Assembly: GCA_964058845.1 (NCBI GenBank)
Contig: CAXKVR010000099.1
Location: forward strand, 1 to 64,000
Length of the DNA: 64,000 nucleotides
Direction of reading: 5' to 3'
Source of the DNA: Carex sylvatica
Taxonomy: Eukaryota; Streptophyta; Magnoliopsida; Poales; Cyperaceae
Positions 12,115 to 25,484 of this stretch are shown one piece after another. The notes under the pieces were generated by a model that was not told where the DNA came from, searched no databases, and saw only the letters and a list, made by a program, of their open reading frames with translations. A program made the translations under genes and the position numbers. Numbering within the stretch: position 1 is the stretch's first letter; every line of letters begins with the position of its first letter.

Positions 12115-12226
12115 TAATCAATAAGTTAATATTTCAATTCACGCAGTTTAACGTTACCAATCTAACTCTAGACTTACCCCACTCGTTTATCCTATCATGT
12201 CTGGTTAGGGTTTAAAAACTAACCTT

Positions 12227-12238
12227 GCTCTGATACCA
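12227..12238 (-). other. Primer-binding site of A unit 1 (initiator tRNA-Met)
   Basis: On the minus strand TGGTATCAGAGC matches the complement of the 3' end of plant initiator tRNA-Met, the usual primer for this clade. It is separated from LTR A2 by 9 bases. The identical site for unit 2 is at 30553-30564. Confidence 0.9.
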
Positions 12239-12247
12239 ACAATTAAC

Positions 12248-14573
12248 TGTCACACCCCGGAACCAGGGGGCGCGACAGTTACGCCGTGAATATATATTTT
12301 CTATATACTCACGAGGCAAGAACGATGAGATGATTTATATTCATCCCAACTTTAACCAAAAATGATTTAAACATTCAGACACGCAGTTAATTGAAATCAG
12401 ATAATTAAAACACATCCTACTTACAACACCTCCTACTTACAACACCTCCTACTTAACGAATTAAACATTTACACTACTTAATTAAAATCAGTTTTACAAA
12501 GTCTGGTTCAAAGGTTATACACAACAAAATATGATCCGAGTACTTAACCAGTACAAAATGGATCATTAACTGAGGCATATCTATACCTATTCTTTCTTCT
12601 CCTCGCCGCACGATCTCGAAATCCTATTCCTTGTTTCCTGAAAACCCACGAGGGGGAAGAGGGGTGAGAAACTTATTCGCAGTTTCTCAGTGCAGAATTT
12701 AAATAGGGCTACTGGATTTGTAAGAAATCCATTATCAGAATTAAATTGATTCATTAGTATACTATTCAGTTATTTATTCGCTAATCATGAAATGCAATTA
12801 CTTAAAAAGGGAATTCAAGCGAACTTCTACTATTATCACATTCGGAGAAAATCAAAACGGAATTATTCAGGATGTTTGGATCTAAATGCAAACTCTCTAA
12901 GTCAGGTTGGAAGAATAGAAATTAGTTATCTATCTTCGTCGGCTTAACCGTTCTATTGGTTCTGGTTTATAATTAAACATGCATATCAGTCAGAATTTCA
13001 CGATTAGCAATAAAATAATTCGATCAGAAACAAAGATTATCAATACAGTAACAGTTTCACATTAATCACTATACCACAGTTCAGTATTCCTACAATCACA
13101 ATAATATATGTAATAACAGTATCCCCTACCCAACCGGTACTGGGTTCAGTGGGGTCATTCCCCAAATGCGCATATGGTTCCTGAGGCAAAGTCTAGCGTC
13201 GACTCTAGACTTTGCAATAACTATGAATATACAATATAATATAACAATATCAATTCAGTACTGTGGTTTCATTCTCTTATCAGAATCAAAGGAACAGTCA
13301 ATCAGTAAAACCATACCAATATGCTAGGTCATCCTCAATATAGCAATTCCGATATAACATTTACTTAATTATGCAATAATGCCATGATGCATGCAATTAG
13401 AAATTCAACATGCCATTTATACGTAACTATTTAATTCCTAAAATAAATCCCAAAACAAATCCCGTGAACCCCCGCACCTGATCACGTAAGATGCGTAGAA
13501 AATCAGCTATCACTAGATTCCGAACTTCCGACGATTTCGCTGAATCGTACTCGATAGGGTCTATGCCTATGTTAATAAAGCATAAATGAATTAATAAAAG
13601 AAATTCAATCGATTTAAATACAAGTCAAGTCGATTATCGAGTCATAATGTTTCAAATCAAATTCGAATTCGAAATTTCACCAAAAATCTAACAAATCACT
13701 TGAATTAGGGTTTCCAAGAGAAAAGGAAGACAAATCATATCAATTATCACAAATTAACAACTAATCGAGCTAGAACTCGATTACTGAAACCCTAATTCGA
13801 ATTTCAACCGAAATCACGACAAATCGAATAATTTAGGATTTTCAAGGAATTGCAAAAGAGAAAGAAATACCAAATTAAAGCTTTAGAATCGATCAAGGAT
13901 CGTCAATTCAGCTCGAATCTCGATTTCCCGGTCAGTTCGATCAGTTTCCGCGCTTAAATTTTCTCTCTCTCTCTCTTTCTCTTTTTCTCTCCGCTCTAAC
14001 CTAACCCTCCTTAAATTCCCGTAAAAATGATATGAAGAAGAAGGATTTTGATTAATAATTGAAATTTTGCAAATAAACCCCTCAAAAATAGCAAAATTAC
14101 ATTTCAGTGCGGATCATTCATCCGCACTGCGGACAATATCCATCCGCACTACGGTCCATCCATCCGCACTGCGGATCATCCAGCCGCATTCACTGCGCAG
14201 AAGAAAAAGTCCGAGCCTAGTGCGGACGCACTGAGGCCAGTGCGGATGCTCCCATCCGCATTCAGTACTTAGCGAAATTTTCAGAAGAGTACAGAACTCA
14301 CCCGCAGTGCGTGTGCCCATCCGCACCACCATCCGCACCCAGAGAAATTACAGCCGTTTATTAAGGAACTTGTCCCAGTGCGGGTGAAGCCACCCGCAGT
14401 GCGGGTCATCCATCCGCACTGGACCATTTTTCTATATTTATAATTCGATTCTTGACGCTTTAACTCAATCAGTCAGTATAAAATATTTCCACGCATTAGA
14501 TTTTTAATTTCTAAAACTATATTTACTTTAATCTTTTAAAATCTTATTATTTTAAAAGTTTCACTACGTTACA
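12248..14573 (-). repeat. LTR A2 (shared middle LTR)
   Basis: The LTR is 2326 bp, effectively identical to A1 and A3. It serves as the 5' LTR of unit 1 (primer site immediately left) and the 3' LTR of unit 2 (polypurine tract immediately right). No target duplication separates it from either internal region, which is what makes the structure a true tandem rather than adjacent insertions. It carries the dyad cluster at 14105-14422 and the CT-rich run near 13957-13991. Confidence 0.95.
14105..14422. promoter_or_regulatory. Phased TGCGG/CCGCA dyad cluster in LTR A2
   Basis: Same arrangement as the cluster in LTR A1, offset by 7086 bp, with dyad centres near 14127, 14149, 14169 and 14399. I see no change from the A1 copy in this stretch. 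Confidence 0.6.
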
Positions 14574-14587
14574 TTTCTCCCTCACTT
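14574..14587 (-). other. Polypurine tract of A unit 2
   Basis: A minus-strand purine run identical to that of unit 1, directly abutting LTR A2. Confidence 0.75.
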
Positions 14588-14616
14588 AAAAATAAAGTTC
14601 AATCCTTTGAACTTAA

Positions 14617-17465
14617 CTACGTACCTGAACTGTCGAATAACTCAGGATATTGCTCGCGAATTTTCGTTTCGAGTTCCCATGTTGCCTCTTTTTCCAAGTG
14701 TCGACCCCATTGTACTAAAACAAGTCTAATCGTTCGATTTCTTAACCTTTGCTCTTTTCTATCAAGTATTCGCATTGGTTCTTCTTTATAGGCCAAATTC
14801 TCATTAAGGTATAAGTCAGAATGGTCGATGCAGTGAGATGGATCTCGTACATATTTTCGGAGTTGTGACACATGAAACACCGGGTGTACCCGGTCCAAGG
14901 TTGGAGGCAATGCAAGCTCGTAAGCTACAAGTCCCACTCGGTTCAGAATCTGAAAGGGACCGATATACCGTGGACTTAGCTTACCCGATACTCCAAACCG
15001 ATGTACTCCTCTAACCGGAGATACTCGGAGCCACACATGATCACCTTCTTGAAACTCCAAAGGTCTTCGATGTACATCAGCATATCTCTTTTGTCGATCT
15101 TGAGCTGATTTGAGTCGGCTCAAGATAACCTGTGTCTTCTCTGCCGCTTCTTGTATCAATTCTGGTCCTGTGGACGGATGAGTACCCGCCGGACCCCACC
15201 ACAACGGTGTACGACAAATCTCTCCAGTAAGCGCTTCTAATGGTGGCATCCCGATACTTGAGTGATAACTGTTGTTGTAGGCAAATTCAACCAAATGCAA
15301 ATGGTCGAGCCAAGACCCTCGAAAGCTCAAAGCACACGCTCGAAGCATGTCTTCCAATGTCTGGATTGTTCTTTCTGACTGTCCATCAGTCTGCGGATGA
15401 TGTGCGGTGCTGAACCTCAGTTTCGTACCCATATTTTCTTGGAAACTTTTCCAAAAATGCGAAGTGAACCTGGTATCTCGATCAGATATAATTTCTCTTG
15501 GACATCCATGATATTTAACGAAAAATTTCAGAAACAAGTTGGCTAACGTTCGACCCGATGTATCAGGTCCGAGTGGAATAAAATGTGCCACCTTCGTTAA
15601 TGTATCCACAATAACCCATATGGTATCGTGTCGGCCCACTGTCCTCGGAAAACCAGATACGAAATCCATTGCAATAACTTCAAATTTACCTCTCTTCTTA
15701 TTCAGCGGTTGAAGTAACCCAGCTGCCTTTCGTCGATCAGCCTTCACTTGCTGACAGACTTGACATTTCTCAACGTACCTTGTCACATCCCTTTTCATGT
15801 TCGGCCACCAGAAATACCGCTTCAGAGTTTGATACATTTTAACTTCGCCGGGATGGATCGTGTATCCCGAATCATGTGCTTCGGATAGAACTAGGGTCTT
15901 CAAGTCTGAATCTTCAGGAATGCATATGCGGTTGCCAAACCGCAAGATACCCTCGTCATCAAGTCTAAATGGAGTGTCTCGGTCCGATTCTACATGTTCT
16001 CGAAATTTCTGACATTTCTGATCTTCGTGCTGCGCTACCCGTATACGGTCATGTAACTCCGGTCTCACCTCAATAGCAGCAGAAATAATGGACATACCGA
16101 CCGATTTATTCATACCCGCTTCTTCCTCGAGTAAGCGAGTTGCAACTGACTTTGCCAATTCGTGCGATGCTCCAACATATAAATTCATCCTTCTCATTTC
16201 TTCAATCAACTGCACTTCACTTGAAATCACGCTTGCCAGGTTAACCTGATTCTTCCTACTCAACGCATCTGCTACCGCATTAGCTTTGCCCGCATGATAC
16301 TGAATATCGAGATCGTAATCCTTCATTAACTCCAGCCACCTTCGTTGTCTCAAGTTCAGTTCCTTCTGAGTAAAAACATACTTTAAGCTTTTATGATCCG
16401 TGAAAATCTGACACTTCACACCATACAAGTAATGCCGCCAAATTTTGAGCGCGAAGATCACCGCTGCTAGCTCCAAGTCATGAGTCGGATAGTTCTGTTC
16501 ATGTGGCCGTAATTGTCGAGAAGCGTAGGCAATAACTTGCTCACCTTGCATCAATACGCAACCTAAACCCGTACGGGATGCATCTGTAAACACCGTGTAG
16601 TCCTTTCCAGTTATTGGCATTGTAAGAATCGGGGCTGACACTAGCCGACTCTTTAACTCCTCAAAACTTCTTTCTTGTGCTTCTCCCCAATCGAACTTAA
16701 CACCTTTATGTAGCAACTCCGTAAGAGGGCGGGCTAATTGTGAGAATCCAGCTACAAACCTTCGATAGTACCCAGCTAAGCCGAGAAAGCTACGGATCTC
16801 TGTAACAGTTGTTGGTCTCTTCCATTCAGTTACCGCTCGGATCTTCTCAGGATCTACCGCCAATCCTTCACCCGAAACTATATGACCCAAAAATGCCACC
16901 TTGTCCATCCAGAATTCGCACTTCGAAAGTTTGGCATAAAGCCGATGATCTCGTAGTCTTTGTAACACCACTTTAAGATGTGCCGCATGCTCCTCATATG
17001 AACGCGAATAGATCAGTATATCATCGATGAAGACCACCACACTGGAATCCAACAAATCTCTAAACACACGCTGCATGAGATCCATAAAAGCTGCCGGTGC
17101 ATTTGTCAATCCGAATGGCATGACTAGGTATTCATAGTGCCCGTACCTAGTACGGAAAGCCGTCTTCTCCACGTCACTTGGACATATACGCAACTGGTGA
17201 TAACCCGTTCTTAAATCGATCTTTGAATAGACCAACGATCCTTGTAGCTGATCAAAAAGATCATCAATCCTAGGCAATGGATACTTGTTCTTCACAGTCA
17301 CCTTATTCAACTCTCGGTAATCTATGCACAACCGCAGAGTTCCATCCTTCTTTCTTACAAACAACACTGGTGCGCCCCATGGAGAAGTACTTGGTCGAAT
17401 AAAGCCTTTCTCCAACATTTCTTCTAGTTGCACCTTCAATTCTTTTAGCTCAGCCGGAGCCATCC
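14617..17465 (-). pseudogene. gag-pol: RT-RNase H-integrase half of A unit 2 gag-pol, cut off by element B
   Basis: This is the C-terminal portion of the second A polyprotein, from just before reverse transcriptase to the chromodomain-like tail. All catalytic motifs seen in unit 1 are present. Its N-terminal partner lies at 28706-30440, beyond element B. The frame runs on into the B LTR (to 17529), but that extension is not native coding sequence. By eye it differs from unit 1 by very few bases, including one Ile-to-Met change near 17415. Apart from the insertion the frame shows no stop, so the gene was probably functional until B inserted. Confidence 0.92.
17461..17465. repeat. Left target-site duplication of element B (CATCC)
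   Basis: CATCC precedes the TGTCAC start of LTR B1 and recurs at 28701-28705 after the end of LTR B2. It is a complex 5-bp duplication and splits A's polyprotein near codon 580, between protease and reverse transcriptase. Confidence 0.95.
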
Positions 17466-20400
17466 TGTCACACCCCGAGATCAGGGGCATGATGGTATCG
17501 CCGTGAATATATAGATCGTATATATTCACTAGGCATTTACGATGAGATAAATGGTGTTTTTATCCCAAACCGAACACTTAATCAATTTTATTAAATCTGA
17601 AATCAGTTTAAAACTGATCCGAAACTTTTCAAAACTTTTATACATGCCTTTGTAAATTCGATTCGATAAAACCACTAGAACAATGACTTATCATATCAGA
17701 AAACCAAATTAAATATCAGGTACCGTGGAGTATAGACCCTCCACGCCGGTCATCCCACCCGTATTCATTTAAACCCCCAAATTCATATCATGTCACAACA
17801 AAAACATATATGCAAAAGACCATATAACTTTGAAAACATAAACTTTGAAAACATAAAAGCATGGGAAGCATAAAACAAGCACATAAAATTTTAAAACATA
17901 AATCGAAACCGTTTAGAAATATTTACACAAGTCCGGTTAGCTGGATATATATACAACAAAAGTTGATCTAAGTACTGAACAAGTACAACGATCTCAAAAA
18001 CAGGGCATACATATACCTAACACCTCAGATAGCTCACCGTCTGATCCCGAAAACCTCTAGTCCTTCTTTCCTGAAATGTTTCACAAGGAAACGGGTGAGA
18101 AAAACCTTTTCGCGGTTTATCTCAGTGCCGAAGCTACTGGATTTATCAGATATTCACGTCAGAATTAAATACGGAACTAAAATCAGAGTTAAAGCATGAA
18201 TGTAAAGCTTTGAATCGATAATCAAATGAATCTACATCTTTAAATGCCTTTAAACAGAATCATCAGAAACATATCAGAATATTGGGTCTTAATTAAACTC
18301 AGATTTCTGGTAGCACATGCAGATGTTCCACCGAACTGGTCCCAGAACATACCTGCATCTGTAGGGTTACATACACCTACAGATGTCGCTCCCCGTGCAA
18401 TCAAATCAGACTCTCAACTGCAGTGCTTTGGCTTAACCATTTACAAAAGACTGGTTCTTAATCAAACATTACAGTTCCAATCATACAGATATATCCTTTC
18501 CAGTATTTCGTTCCAGAAATCAGAGCAGAAATCAGAATAACAGAATCTTATCTACCACAGTTATAGTCACAGAATAACAGATCCCCATTCCAACCGGTTT
18601 GGACTCAGAGGGGTCGTTCCCCAATGCGCATATGGTTCCCGAAATCGAAATCTAGTGTATACTCTAGATTTCGCAGAACAGAATATCACTTACAGTGATA
18701 TATATATATATAATAGTAGCAATTCACTGTGGTTTCATTCTCTATCAGAATCAGAATAACAGTTCAATCGGTAAACCATACCAGAATGCAGATCAACAGA
18801 TAAAACAGTTCAATTAGTTATGCAATGCTCAGATGATGCTTGAAATCAGAAATTCAAAATGCAATTTAAAAACGTCCTATTTAATTCCTAATTGAACCTC
18901 AGGAAAAATCCCGTGAACCCCCGCACCTTTGTACTTTTCGTGTCGCTTACGGTTGGTCTGAACTCCTTTCGGTATTCCGGGATTCACCTGATTGTCCTGC
19001 TAAACCTGCTATAACATACCGTTACACGCTGTATTAAATCCTTACTCTATGTTCGATAAGTTACGCTTCGATCGGTACGTTTTTATGTAATTTATTTGAC
19101 TTAATTCATTTCTGAATTTTCAGATTTTATACTATGGTTGCGGCCCGCAGGAGGTCTCCTTGCGGCCCGCAAGATAACTATCTGAAAAATGCCCGAGAGC
19201 TTCTCGGTATTCACACCCCTTCTTGCGGCCCGCAAGAGAACCGGTTGCGGCCCGCAAGACATTTGGTACTGAACATTTCTACAGGATTTCGCTTGGTACC
19301 AGACTTGGTTGCGGCCCGCAAGTCACCATACACATACCATTACGGCCCGCAAAGATTGGTACAGAAGTGTTTTAGGCTTTGTTTGCAACCGAATTCCGAT
19401 CGGTTTCGATCGAAACTCGTTCTAAACACCGTATATTGGTTCCTAACATGTTGTAGATTGGTACGGTAGAGTTTTCATATCAATTGATATCATGTATACC
19501 TGATACCGGTTTGGTACCGGTGCTAACTTGCTCGATTAGCAAACGATTCAGATTTTTGGTTATCGATTACCATAACTATGCTAAACAATATACAAGCTTG
19601 GTATTTATGGTGCATATACCTATCTATATCATGCAACACATATACTCTAAATTCTTGGTATCAACTTGATTACCCAATTAATCCTCGATTCGGATCGAAA
19701 CTCGGTATAACAATCGAATCGATACAAAATTGAAATGCATGATACTTATTCAATTCAAATAAACATATATGACATCCTATAGTCAATTAATCATCATGCA
19801 AATCGATTTCAATCAAAGTTAGGGTTTCGATACTCAGATTTTCAGAACTTCGATCAAAACTCAGAAAATTCGATACAGAACGATTTAGAAACCTCAATTA
19901 TACAAATTAACACCTTAATTTCAGAATCTAAACAAACCCTAACTAAATTTTCGGATTCAAAGTGAAACCTTAAGAAATCGGTATAAAATCAAGAAATCAA
20001 CAAGTAATTCGAATGGAATTCGATCAATTCAACACGGTTTCGCATTTCTAACAAAAATCGATTCAATTCGACAATTAGGGTTTCAAGGGAGATGAAATAT
20101 ACCAAATTGAAGAGAAGGAGGTGATCAAGGTGGTAGTGCTTTGCTCCAAACTCAATTTCGCGTACGTCTGATCGATTCGGTGTACTCGGATCTCACTTTT
20201 TTCTCTCTTCTCACCTTCTCCCTCTCTTTTCCTCTTTGTTTCCGCCACCCACCACACACCATACACACACACACGTGTACACACAAAAGTCACGGCCAAA
20301 GGAAGAGAAAAATCAAGGTTTTTGATTTGTTTTGGCAATTTTGCTAATAGGCCCTTTAAACTTCCAATATTGCATATATGTTAATTTTTCAAGAAAAGCC

Positions 20401-20681
20401 CTTGCTTAATTTAAATAGAAATTTGCATTATAGATTATATATATACATATAGATATATTCATATGTATAATTTAATGATCCATTTGATATTTTAATTCGG
20501 ATAGGTTTATTTTTATTCGATCAAATCAGAAATTCGATTCTAAATGCCTTGACTCAGAAAAGTCAGAATAAAATTAGAAAAATATATCAAGGCATCAGAT
20601 TTAAATTCGGAAAAATTCAGATGAACTTAATATTTCGAAATTTTTATTATTTTAATATTCTTCAGATTTCGCTACGTCACA
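17466..20681 (-). repeat. LTR B1 (3' LTR of element B)
   Basis: The LTR is 3216 bp and is reproduced at 25485-28700. It contains the GCGGCCCGC cluster at 19138-19352, a short TA run near 18700, a pyrimidine-rich tract with an AC-rich stretch near 20200-20290, and no coding sequence. Short frames such as the one across the GCGGCCCGC cluster are chance. Confidence 0.96.
19138..19352. promoter_or_regulatory. Phased TTGCGG-N-CCGCAA palindrome cluster in LTR B1
   Basis: Six 13-bp odd-centred palindromes start at 19138, 19160, 19223, 19245, 19309 and 19340 (the first and last with one mismatch). Start-to-start steps are 22, 63, 22, 64 and 31 bp, all close to whole multiples of 10.5 bp. Each has the plan TTGCGG-C-CCGCAA. 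They stand out as GC islands in AT-rich LTR DNA. The copy in LTR B2 is at 27157-27371. They are candidate protein-binding sites; the function is inferred only. Confidence 0.65.
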
Positions 20682-20695
20682 TTTCTCCCCTCCTT
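20682..20695 (-). other. Polypurine tract of element B
   Basis: On the minus strand AAGGAGGGGAGAAA directly abuts LTR B1, the plus-strand priming position. Confidence 0.8.
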
Positions 20696-20723
20696 AAAAA
20701 TAAGTTCAGTCCTCTGAACTTAA

Positions 20724-23700
20724 TTACATACCTGAATCATCGAATAACTCAGGATATTGCTCTCGGATCTTTGCCTCCAATTCCCACGTAGCTTCTTTCT
20801 CCGAATGACGTCCCCACTGCACCAATACCAGATCTATCACTCGGTTTCTCAATCGTTGCTCCTTTCGATCTAATACCCGCATCGGTTCTTCAGTATAAGC
20901 AAGGTTCTCGTCCAGAAACAGATTGGAATGATCGATGCAATGTGACGGATCCCGTACATATTTGCGAAGCTGCGAAACATGGAATACCGGATGAACCCGG
21001 TCCAACGCCGGTGGCAATGCTAACTCATAAGCCACGAGTCCAACTCGACTTAAAATCTGAAATGGTCCGATGTATCGCGGACTCAGCTTACCCGAAACTC
21101 CGAATCTGTGCACTCCTCTAGTCGGAGATACACGAAGCCAAACATGCTCGCTTTCCTGAAATTCCAGCGGTCTACGGTGTATATCCGCATACTTCCTTTG
21201 TCTATCCTGAGCTGACTTCAATCGACTCAGTATCACTTGCGTTTTCTCCGCTGCTTCCTGAATCAGTTCTGGCCCAGTAGACGGATGAATACCCGTCGGT
21301 CCCCACCACAACGGTGTCCTGTAAGTTTCACCAGTCAGAGCTTCGTATGGTGGCATCCCGATACTCGAATGGAAGCTGTTATTGTATGCAAATTCCGCCA
21401 AGTGCAAATGATCGACCCACGATCCCGGAAAACTCAAAGCACAGGCCCGTAGCATATCTTCTAAAGTCTGAATCGTCCTTTCAGATTGTCCGTCAGTCTG
21501 AGGATGGTGCGCTGTGCTGAACCTCAACTTCGTGCCCATATTCTCTTGAAAACTCTTCCAAAAATGTGAGGTAAATCTGGTATCCCGATCAGATATGATT
21601 TCCCTCGGACATCCGTGATACTTAACAAACATTTTCAGAAATAATCCAGCTAGTGTCCGTCCCGATGTATCGGGTCCAAGCGGAATAAAATGCGCCACTT
21701 TCGTCAACGTGTCCACAATCACCCAGATAGTATCATATCGACCTGTTGTTCTCGGAAACCCTGATACAAAGTCCATGGCAATAACCTCGAATTTCCCTCG
21801 CTTCTTATCCATTGGTTGCAGCAATCCAGCTGATTTCCGTCGATCAGCTTTGACCTGTTGGCAAACCTGACACTTCTCTACATATCCCGTCACTTCCCTT
21901 TTCATGTTGGGCCACCAGAAATACCGTCTCAGATTCTGATACATCTTTACTTCTCCCGGATGAATCGTGTATCCAGAATCGTGTGCCTCTGATAAAACTA
22001 AGGTCTTTAACTCCGAATCATCCGGAAGGCATATACGGTTGTCAAACCGCAACATACCTTCACTATCCAACTTGAAATGACTATCTTGGTTCGATGTTGC
22101 ATACTCCCAGAATTTCTGACATTTCTGATCTCTTTGCTGAGCTACCCGGATACGATCATGTAACTCTGGTCTTACTTCTATTACTGCGGCTATCATACGT
22201 ACTCCGGCTGACTTGCTCGTGCCTGCTTCAGACTTAATCAAATGAGCTGATACTGCTTCTGCTAACTCTCCAGATATTCCGACATACAAGCTCATAAGTC
22301 TCATCTCTTCGATTAACCTCACTTCACTTGTGATCGCGGTTGCCAGATTAACTTGACTTTTCCGACTTAAAGCATCTGCTACTACATTAGCCTTTCCTGC
22401 ATGATACTGGATATCCAAATCGTAATCTTTCATTAGCTCCAGCCACCTCCTTTGCCTCAGATTCAATTCCTTCTGAGTGAAGACATATTTCAAACTCTTG
22501 TGATCGGTGAATATCTGACATTTGACGCCATATAGATAGTGTCTCCAAATCTTCAGTGCAAATATCACAGCTGCCAACTCCAAATCGTGCGTCGGATAAT
22601 TTTGCTCATGCGGTCTCAACTGCCGCGATGCATACGCAATGACTTGGCCTTCTTGCATCAATACACAACCTAAACCCGCACGAGAAGCATCGGTAAACAC
22701 CGTGTAATCCTTTCCAGTTATTGGCATAGTTAGAATCGGTGCTGAAACTAACCGACTCTTTAATTCCTCAAAACTCCTTTCCTGTTTTTCGCCCCATTCG
22801 AACTTAACACCTTTATGCAGTAATGCCGTAAGTGGTCGGGATAACTGCGAGAATCCTTTAACAAATCTGCGGTAATACCCGGCCAAGCCGAGGAAACTTC
22901 GAATTTCTGTAACTGTGGTTGGCCTCTTCCATTCCGTAACTGCTCGTATCTTTTCCGGATCCACTGCCAAACCCTCGCCTGACACAATATGCCCCAAGAA
23001 AGCCACTTTGTTCATCCAAAACTCGCACTTCGAAAATTTCGCATACAACTTGTGATCCCTCAGTCTTTGCAGTACAACCCTCAGATGCTCTTCATGCTCC
23101 TCCATCGATCGGGAATAAATCAATATATCATCTATAAACACTACTACACTTGTATCCAACAAATCCCGAAAAACTCGTTGCATTAAATCCATAAAAGCTG
23201 CCGGTGCGTTTGTCAATCCGAATGGCATGACCCGGTACTCATAATGCCCGTACCGAGTTCGGAAAGCTGTCTTTTCTACGTCACTTGAGTTGATACGGAG
23301 CTGATGATACCCAGTTCTCAGATCAATCTTGGAATAAACCGAGGATCCTTGCAATTGATCGAATAAGTCATCGATCCTCGGTAACGGGTACTTGTTCTTC
23401 ACAGTAACCTTATTCAGCTCGCGGTAATCGATGCATAACCTCAATGTACCATCCTTCTTTCTCACGAATAACACCGGTGCTCCCCAGGTTGAGGTACTTG
23501 GTCGGATAAAGCCCTTTTCCAACATTTCTTCTAGCTGCACCTTCAGCTCTTTCAGCTCAGCTGGTGCCATTCTGTACGGTGCCTTCGATATTGGTAGTGT
23601 GCCCGGCATCAGATTGATATTAAAATCCACTTCACGATCCGGCGGTAAACCTGTAATCTCATCAGGAAATACGTCTGCAAACTCTGCAACAACTGGAATG

Positions 23701-25316
23701 TCAGATATCTCCGGAACCTTAATGTTGGTACTCATAACCATTATCAAGTAGGCTGGACACCCAGACTCTATCAGGTGTCTCGTCTCAATTGCAGAAACAT
23801 ACGGTACCATCTCCTTGGCTCCTCTACACTTAAAGACACACGAACCTCCTGGCAAATCAAACAGAACAGACCGATGCACGCAATCTATGGTGGCTACATG
23901 CTTGACTAGCCAATCAAAACCCAGTAAGGCATCATAGTCGGTTATATCCATAACCAACATATCTGCGGTAAAATCCCTTCCATCTACTCGTACCTTCAGG
24001 TCTCGGCAAGTTCGTGCAATTTTGGTAGTTGAACCGAGAGGGGTATTAATGTCCAATACTCGCCCGCTCGATTCGGTAGCCCACCCACATTTATCCACTA
24101 ATGCACTCGCAATGATTGAATGGCTACAACCCGTATCAACTAACACATATGCAAGATAGCCCGAGATAGAGATTATACCTGCCATCAGATCCGTCTGAGT
24201 AGGAACCGGTGCTATCTCGGTGCTCTCCTCAGGTAACTCAACTACATCTATAGCTCTCATGCTCACCCTTCCTCCATTTCTACCTCCCCGCTGCTGCGGT
24301 GCCATACCTCGACTCCTGATCAACGGTAAGCCTCCACGTCCTTGCCCCTGCGGTACTCTATAACCCGCACCGCTGCTACTGCCTCCAGCTGAACCCGAAT
24401 AAGTGTTCGGGCAATCCTTAATCCAATGATCAGTGCTACCACAACGAAAGCAGGTCTGTTTCAAGCGGCGACACTGAGACTCGGTGTGTGGCATATTGCA
24501 ATGGCGACACCATGGCTTAGGAGCTCCAGGGGTGAAACTCGGTACAACCTGACCTCCAGTTGGGTATCGAGGAGCTGGTGGTCTAGCCCCCGATCCACTA
24601 GCCTGCTGGCGCGAGTCAAATTTAGGTCTGACATTTCTTGCTTGGCTTTGTTGCCTGCTTCTCTTGAGATACATTTCCGCTTCCTCCGCACACTTCATCA
24701 AAGCTGGAATCCCTTCTGCCGGAGTGTGATGTATCGCCAGTGCAACCCTCGGATCCAACCCGTCTAAATACTGCCTTCGGTATCTCACAACATCCCCCTT
24801 TACATCAGGTGCATATCTAGACAACTCATAGAACTTCCGGTTGTAATCCTCAACAGATCTCTCATTCTGTTTTAAGTTCAGAAACTGGCTTCTCAGAGCT
24901 TCTTTGTGCAAGTTACTCAGAAATTGTTCTCCGAATCTCCGCTCGAACTCCTCCCATGTAATACCTTGCGCAACCCCCGCGTATTCAATCTTTATACCAT
25001 CCCACCAGTGTCTACCCGTCTTTTCCAGCAACTGCACAGCTAACTCCACTTTATTTCCTTCCGATACGCGGCACAGCTCAAACTTATCTTTTACTCCTGA
25101 GATCCATTCTTCAGCTGCGGTGTATCCCCCCGATCCGTCAAACCGAGGGGGTTTCAACCTCATAAATGTTTCATAAAGCTGACGGAACTCTTCTCCAGCT
25201 GTTCCGGCTCCTGATGCTTGTCCTTGATTTGCCCTTTCATTTGCGGTACGGCCCCTTTCATAGGCCGCCAGCAAGATCTCTGCAAATTCTCTTTCTGCGA
25301 ATCCCCTTTCACCCAT
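20724..25316 (-). CDS. gag-pol: Intact gag-pol polyprotein of Tekay/Del-type element B
   Basis: One 1530-codon frame has the same module order as A. Gag capsid is at about 40-230 and the CCHC knuckle [14 protein letters not shown] at about 285-300. The protease active site is LVDTGCS near 390. RT has FIDDILIYS near 727, RNase H has [11 protein letters not shown] near 872, and integrase has the HHCC zinc region and D-D-E residues ([20 protein letters not shown]). The C-terminal chromodomain-like region ([16 protein letters not shown]) lies near 1497-1512. It has no stop or frame break and the start follows the primer site by about 150 bp. It is clearly related to A's protein through RT and integrase but differs more in gag and the protease linker, so A and B are separate families of one clade. 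A chromodomain-like tail in this clade is expected to steer integration to heterochromatin, which fits its location inside another element. Confidence 0.95.
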   Translation of the reverse strand: MGERGFAEREFAEILLAAYERGRTANERANQGQASGAGTAGEEFRQLYETFMRLKPPRFDGSGGYTAAEEWISGVKDKFELCRVSEGNKVELAVQLLEKTGRHWWDGIKIEYAGVAQGITWEEFERRFGEQFLSNLHKEALRSQFLNLKQNERSVEDYNRKFYELSRYAPDVKGDVVRYRRQYLDGLDPRVALAIHHTPAEGIPALMKCAEEAEMYLKRSRQQSQARNVRPKFDSRQQASGSGARPPAPRYPTGGQVVPSFTPGAPKPWCRHCNMPHTESQCRRLKQTCFRCGSTDHWIKDCPNTYSGSAGGSSSGAGYRVPQGQGRGGLPLIRSRGMAPQQRGGRNGGRVSMRAIDVVELPEESTEIAPVPTQTDLMAGIISISGYLAYVLVDTGCSHSIIASALVDKCGWATESSGRVLDINTPLGSTTKIARTCRDLKVRVDGRDFTADMLVMDITDYDALLGFDWLVKHVATIDCVHRSVLFDLPGGSCVFKCRGAKEMVPYVSAIETRHLIESGCPAYLIMVMSTNIKVPEISDIPVVAEFADVFPDEITGLPPDREVDFNINLMPGTLPISKAPYRMAPAELKELKVQLEEMLEKGFIRPSTSTWGAPVLFVRKKDGTLRLCIDYRELNKVTVKNKYPLPRIDDLFDQLQGSSVYSKIDLRTGYHQLRINSSDVEKTAFRTRYGHYEYRVMPFGLTNAPAAFMDLMQRVFRDLLDTSVVVFIDDILIYSRSMEEHEEHLRVVLQRLRDHKLYAKFSKCEFWMNKVAFLGHIVSGEGLAVDPEKIRAVTEWKRPTTVTEIRSFLGLAGYYRRFVKGFSQLSRPLTALLHKGVKFEWGEKQERSFEELKSRLVSAPILTMPITGKDYTVFTDASRAGLGCVLMQEGQVIAYASRQLRPHEQNYPTHDLELAAVIFALKIWRHYLYGVKCQIFTDHKSLKYVFTQKELNLRQRRWLELMKDYDLDIQYHAGKANVVADALSRKSQVNLATAITSEVRLIEEMRLMSLYVGISGELAEAVSAHLIKSEAGTSKSAGVRMIAAVIEVRPELHDRIRVAQQRDQKCQKFWEYATSNQDSHFKLDSEGMLRFDNRICLPDDSELKTLVLSEAHDSGYTIHPGEVKMYQNLRRYFWWPNMKREVTGYVEKCQVCQQVKADRRKSAGLLQPMDKKRGKFEVIAMDFVSGFPRTTGRYDTIWVIVDTLTKVAHFIPLGPDTSGRTLAGLFLKMFVKYHGCPREIISDRDTRFTSHFWKSFQENMGTKLRFSTAHHPQTDGQSERTIQTLEDMLRACALSFPGSWVDHLHLAEFAYNNSFHSSIGMPPYEALTGETYRTPLWWGPTGIHPSTGPELIQEAAEKTQVILSRLKSAQDRQRKYADIHRRPLEFQESEHVWLRVSPTRGVHRFGVSGKLSPRYIGPFQILSRVGLVAYELALPPALDRVHPVFHVSQLRKYVRDPSHCIDHSNLFLDENLAYTEEPMRVLDRKEQRLRNRVIDLVLVQWGRHSEKEATWELEAKIREQYPELFDDSGM

Positions 25317-25463
25317 AATCTATTCAGATATCAGAACAGTTCAGTTCACAGATCAGATATCAGAACAGTTCATTTCACAAATCAGTTAGTCTATCTTTAC
25401 TTACTAACCCATACTTAACCCAGTCGCTTATCCTGTCAGGTCTGGTTAGGCGTCTAAACCATT

Positions 25464-25475
25464 GCTCTGATACCA
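25464..25475 (-). other. Primer-binding site of element B (initiator tRNA-Met)
   Basis: TGGTATCAGAGC on the minus strand, 9 bases from LTR B2, is complementary to the 3' end of plant initiator tRNA-Met. Confidence 0.9.
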
Positions 25476-25484
25476 CCTCAATAC

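Noticed and set aside
10406..12215. Plus-strand ORFs of 69-139 codons opposite gag-pol of element A (repeated at 28732-30541 and, for element B, 22989-25418)
   Set aside because: Antisense shadows of the intact polyproteins, with no domain pattern of their own.
12248..17465. A second independent full-length element A beside the first
   Set aside because: LTR A2 is shared, with no target duplication at either side, and the outer flanks match. The data fit one tandem insertion interrupted by B.
19134..19469. 111-codon ORF in LTR B with repeated CGPQ motifs (copy at 27153)
   Set aside because: The motif is the translated GCGGCCCGCAA palindrome. No start context or domain; non-coding LTR.
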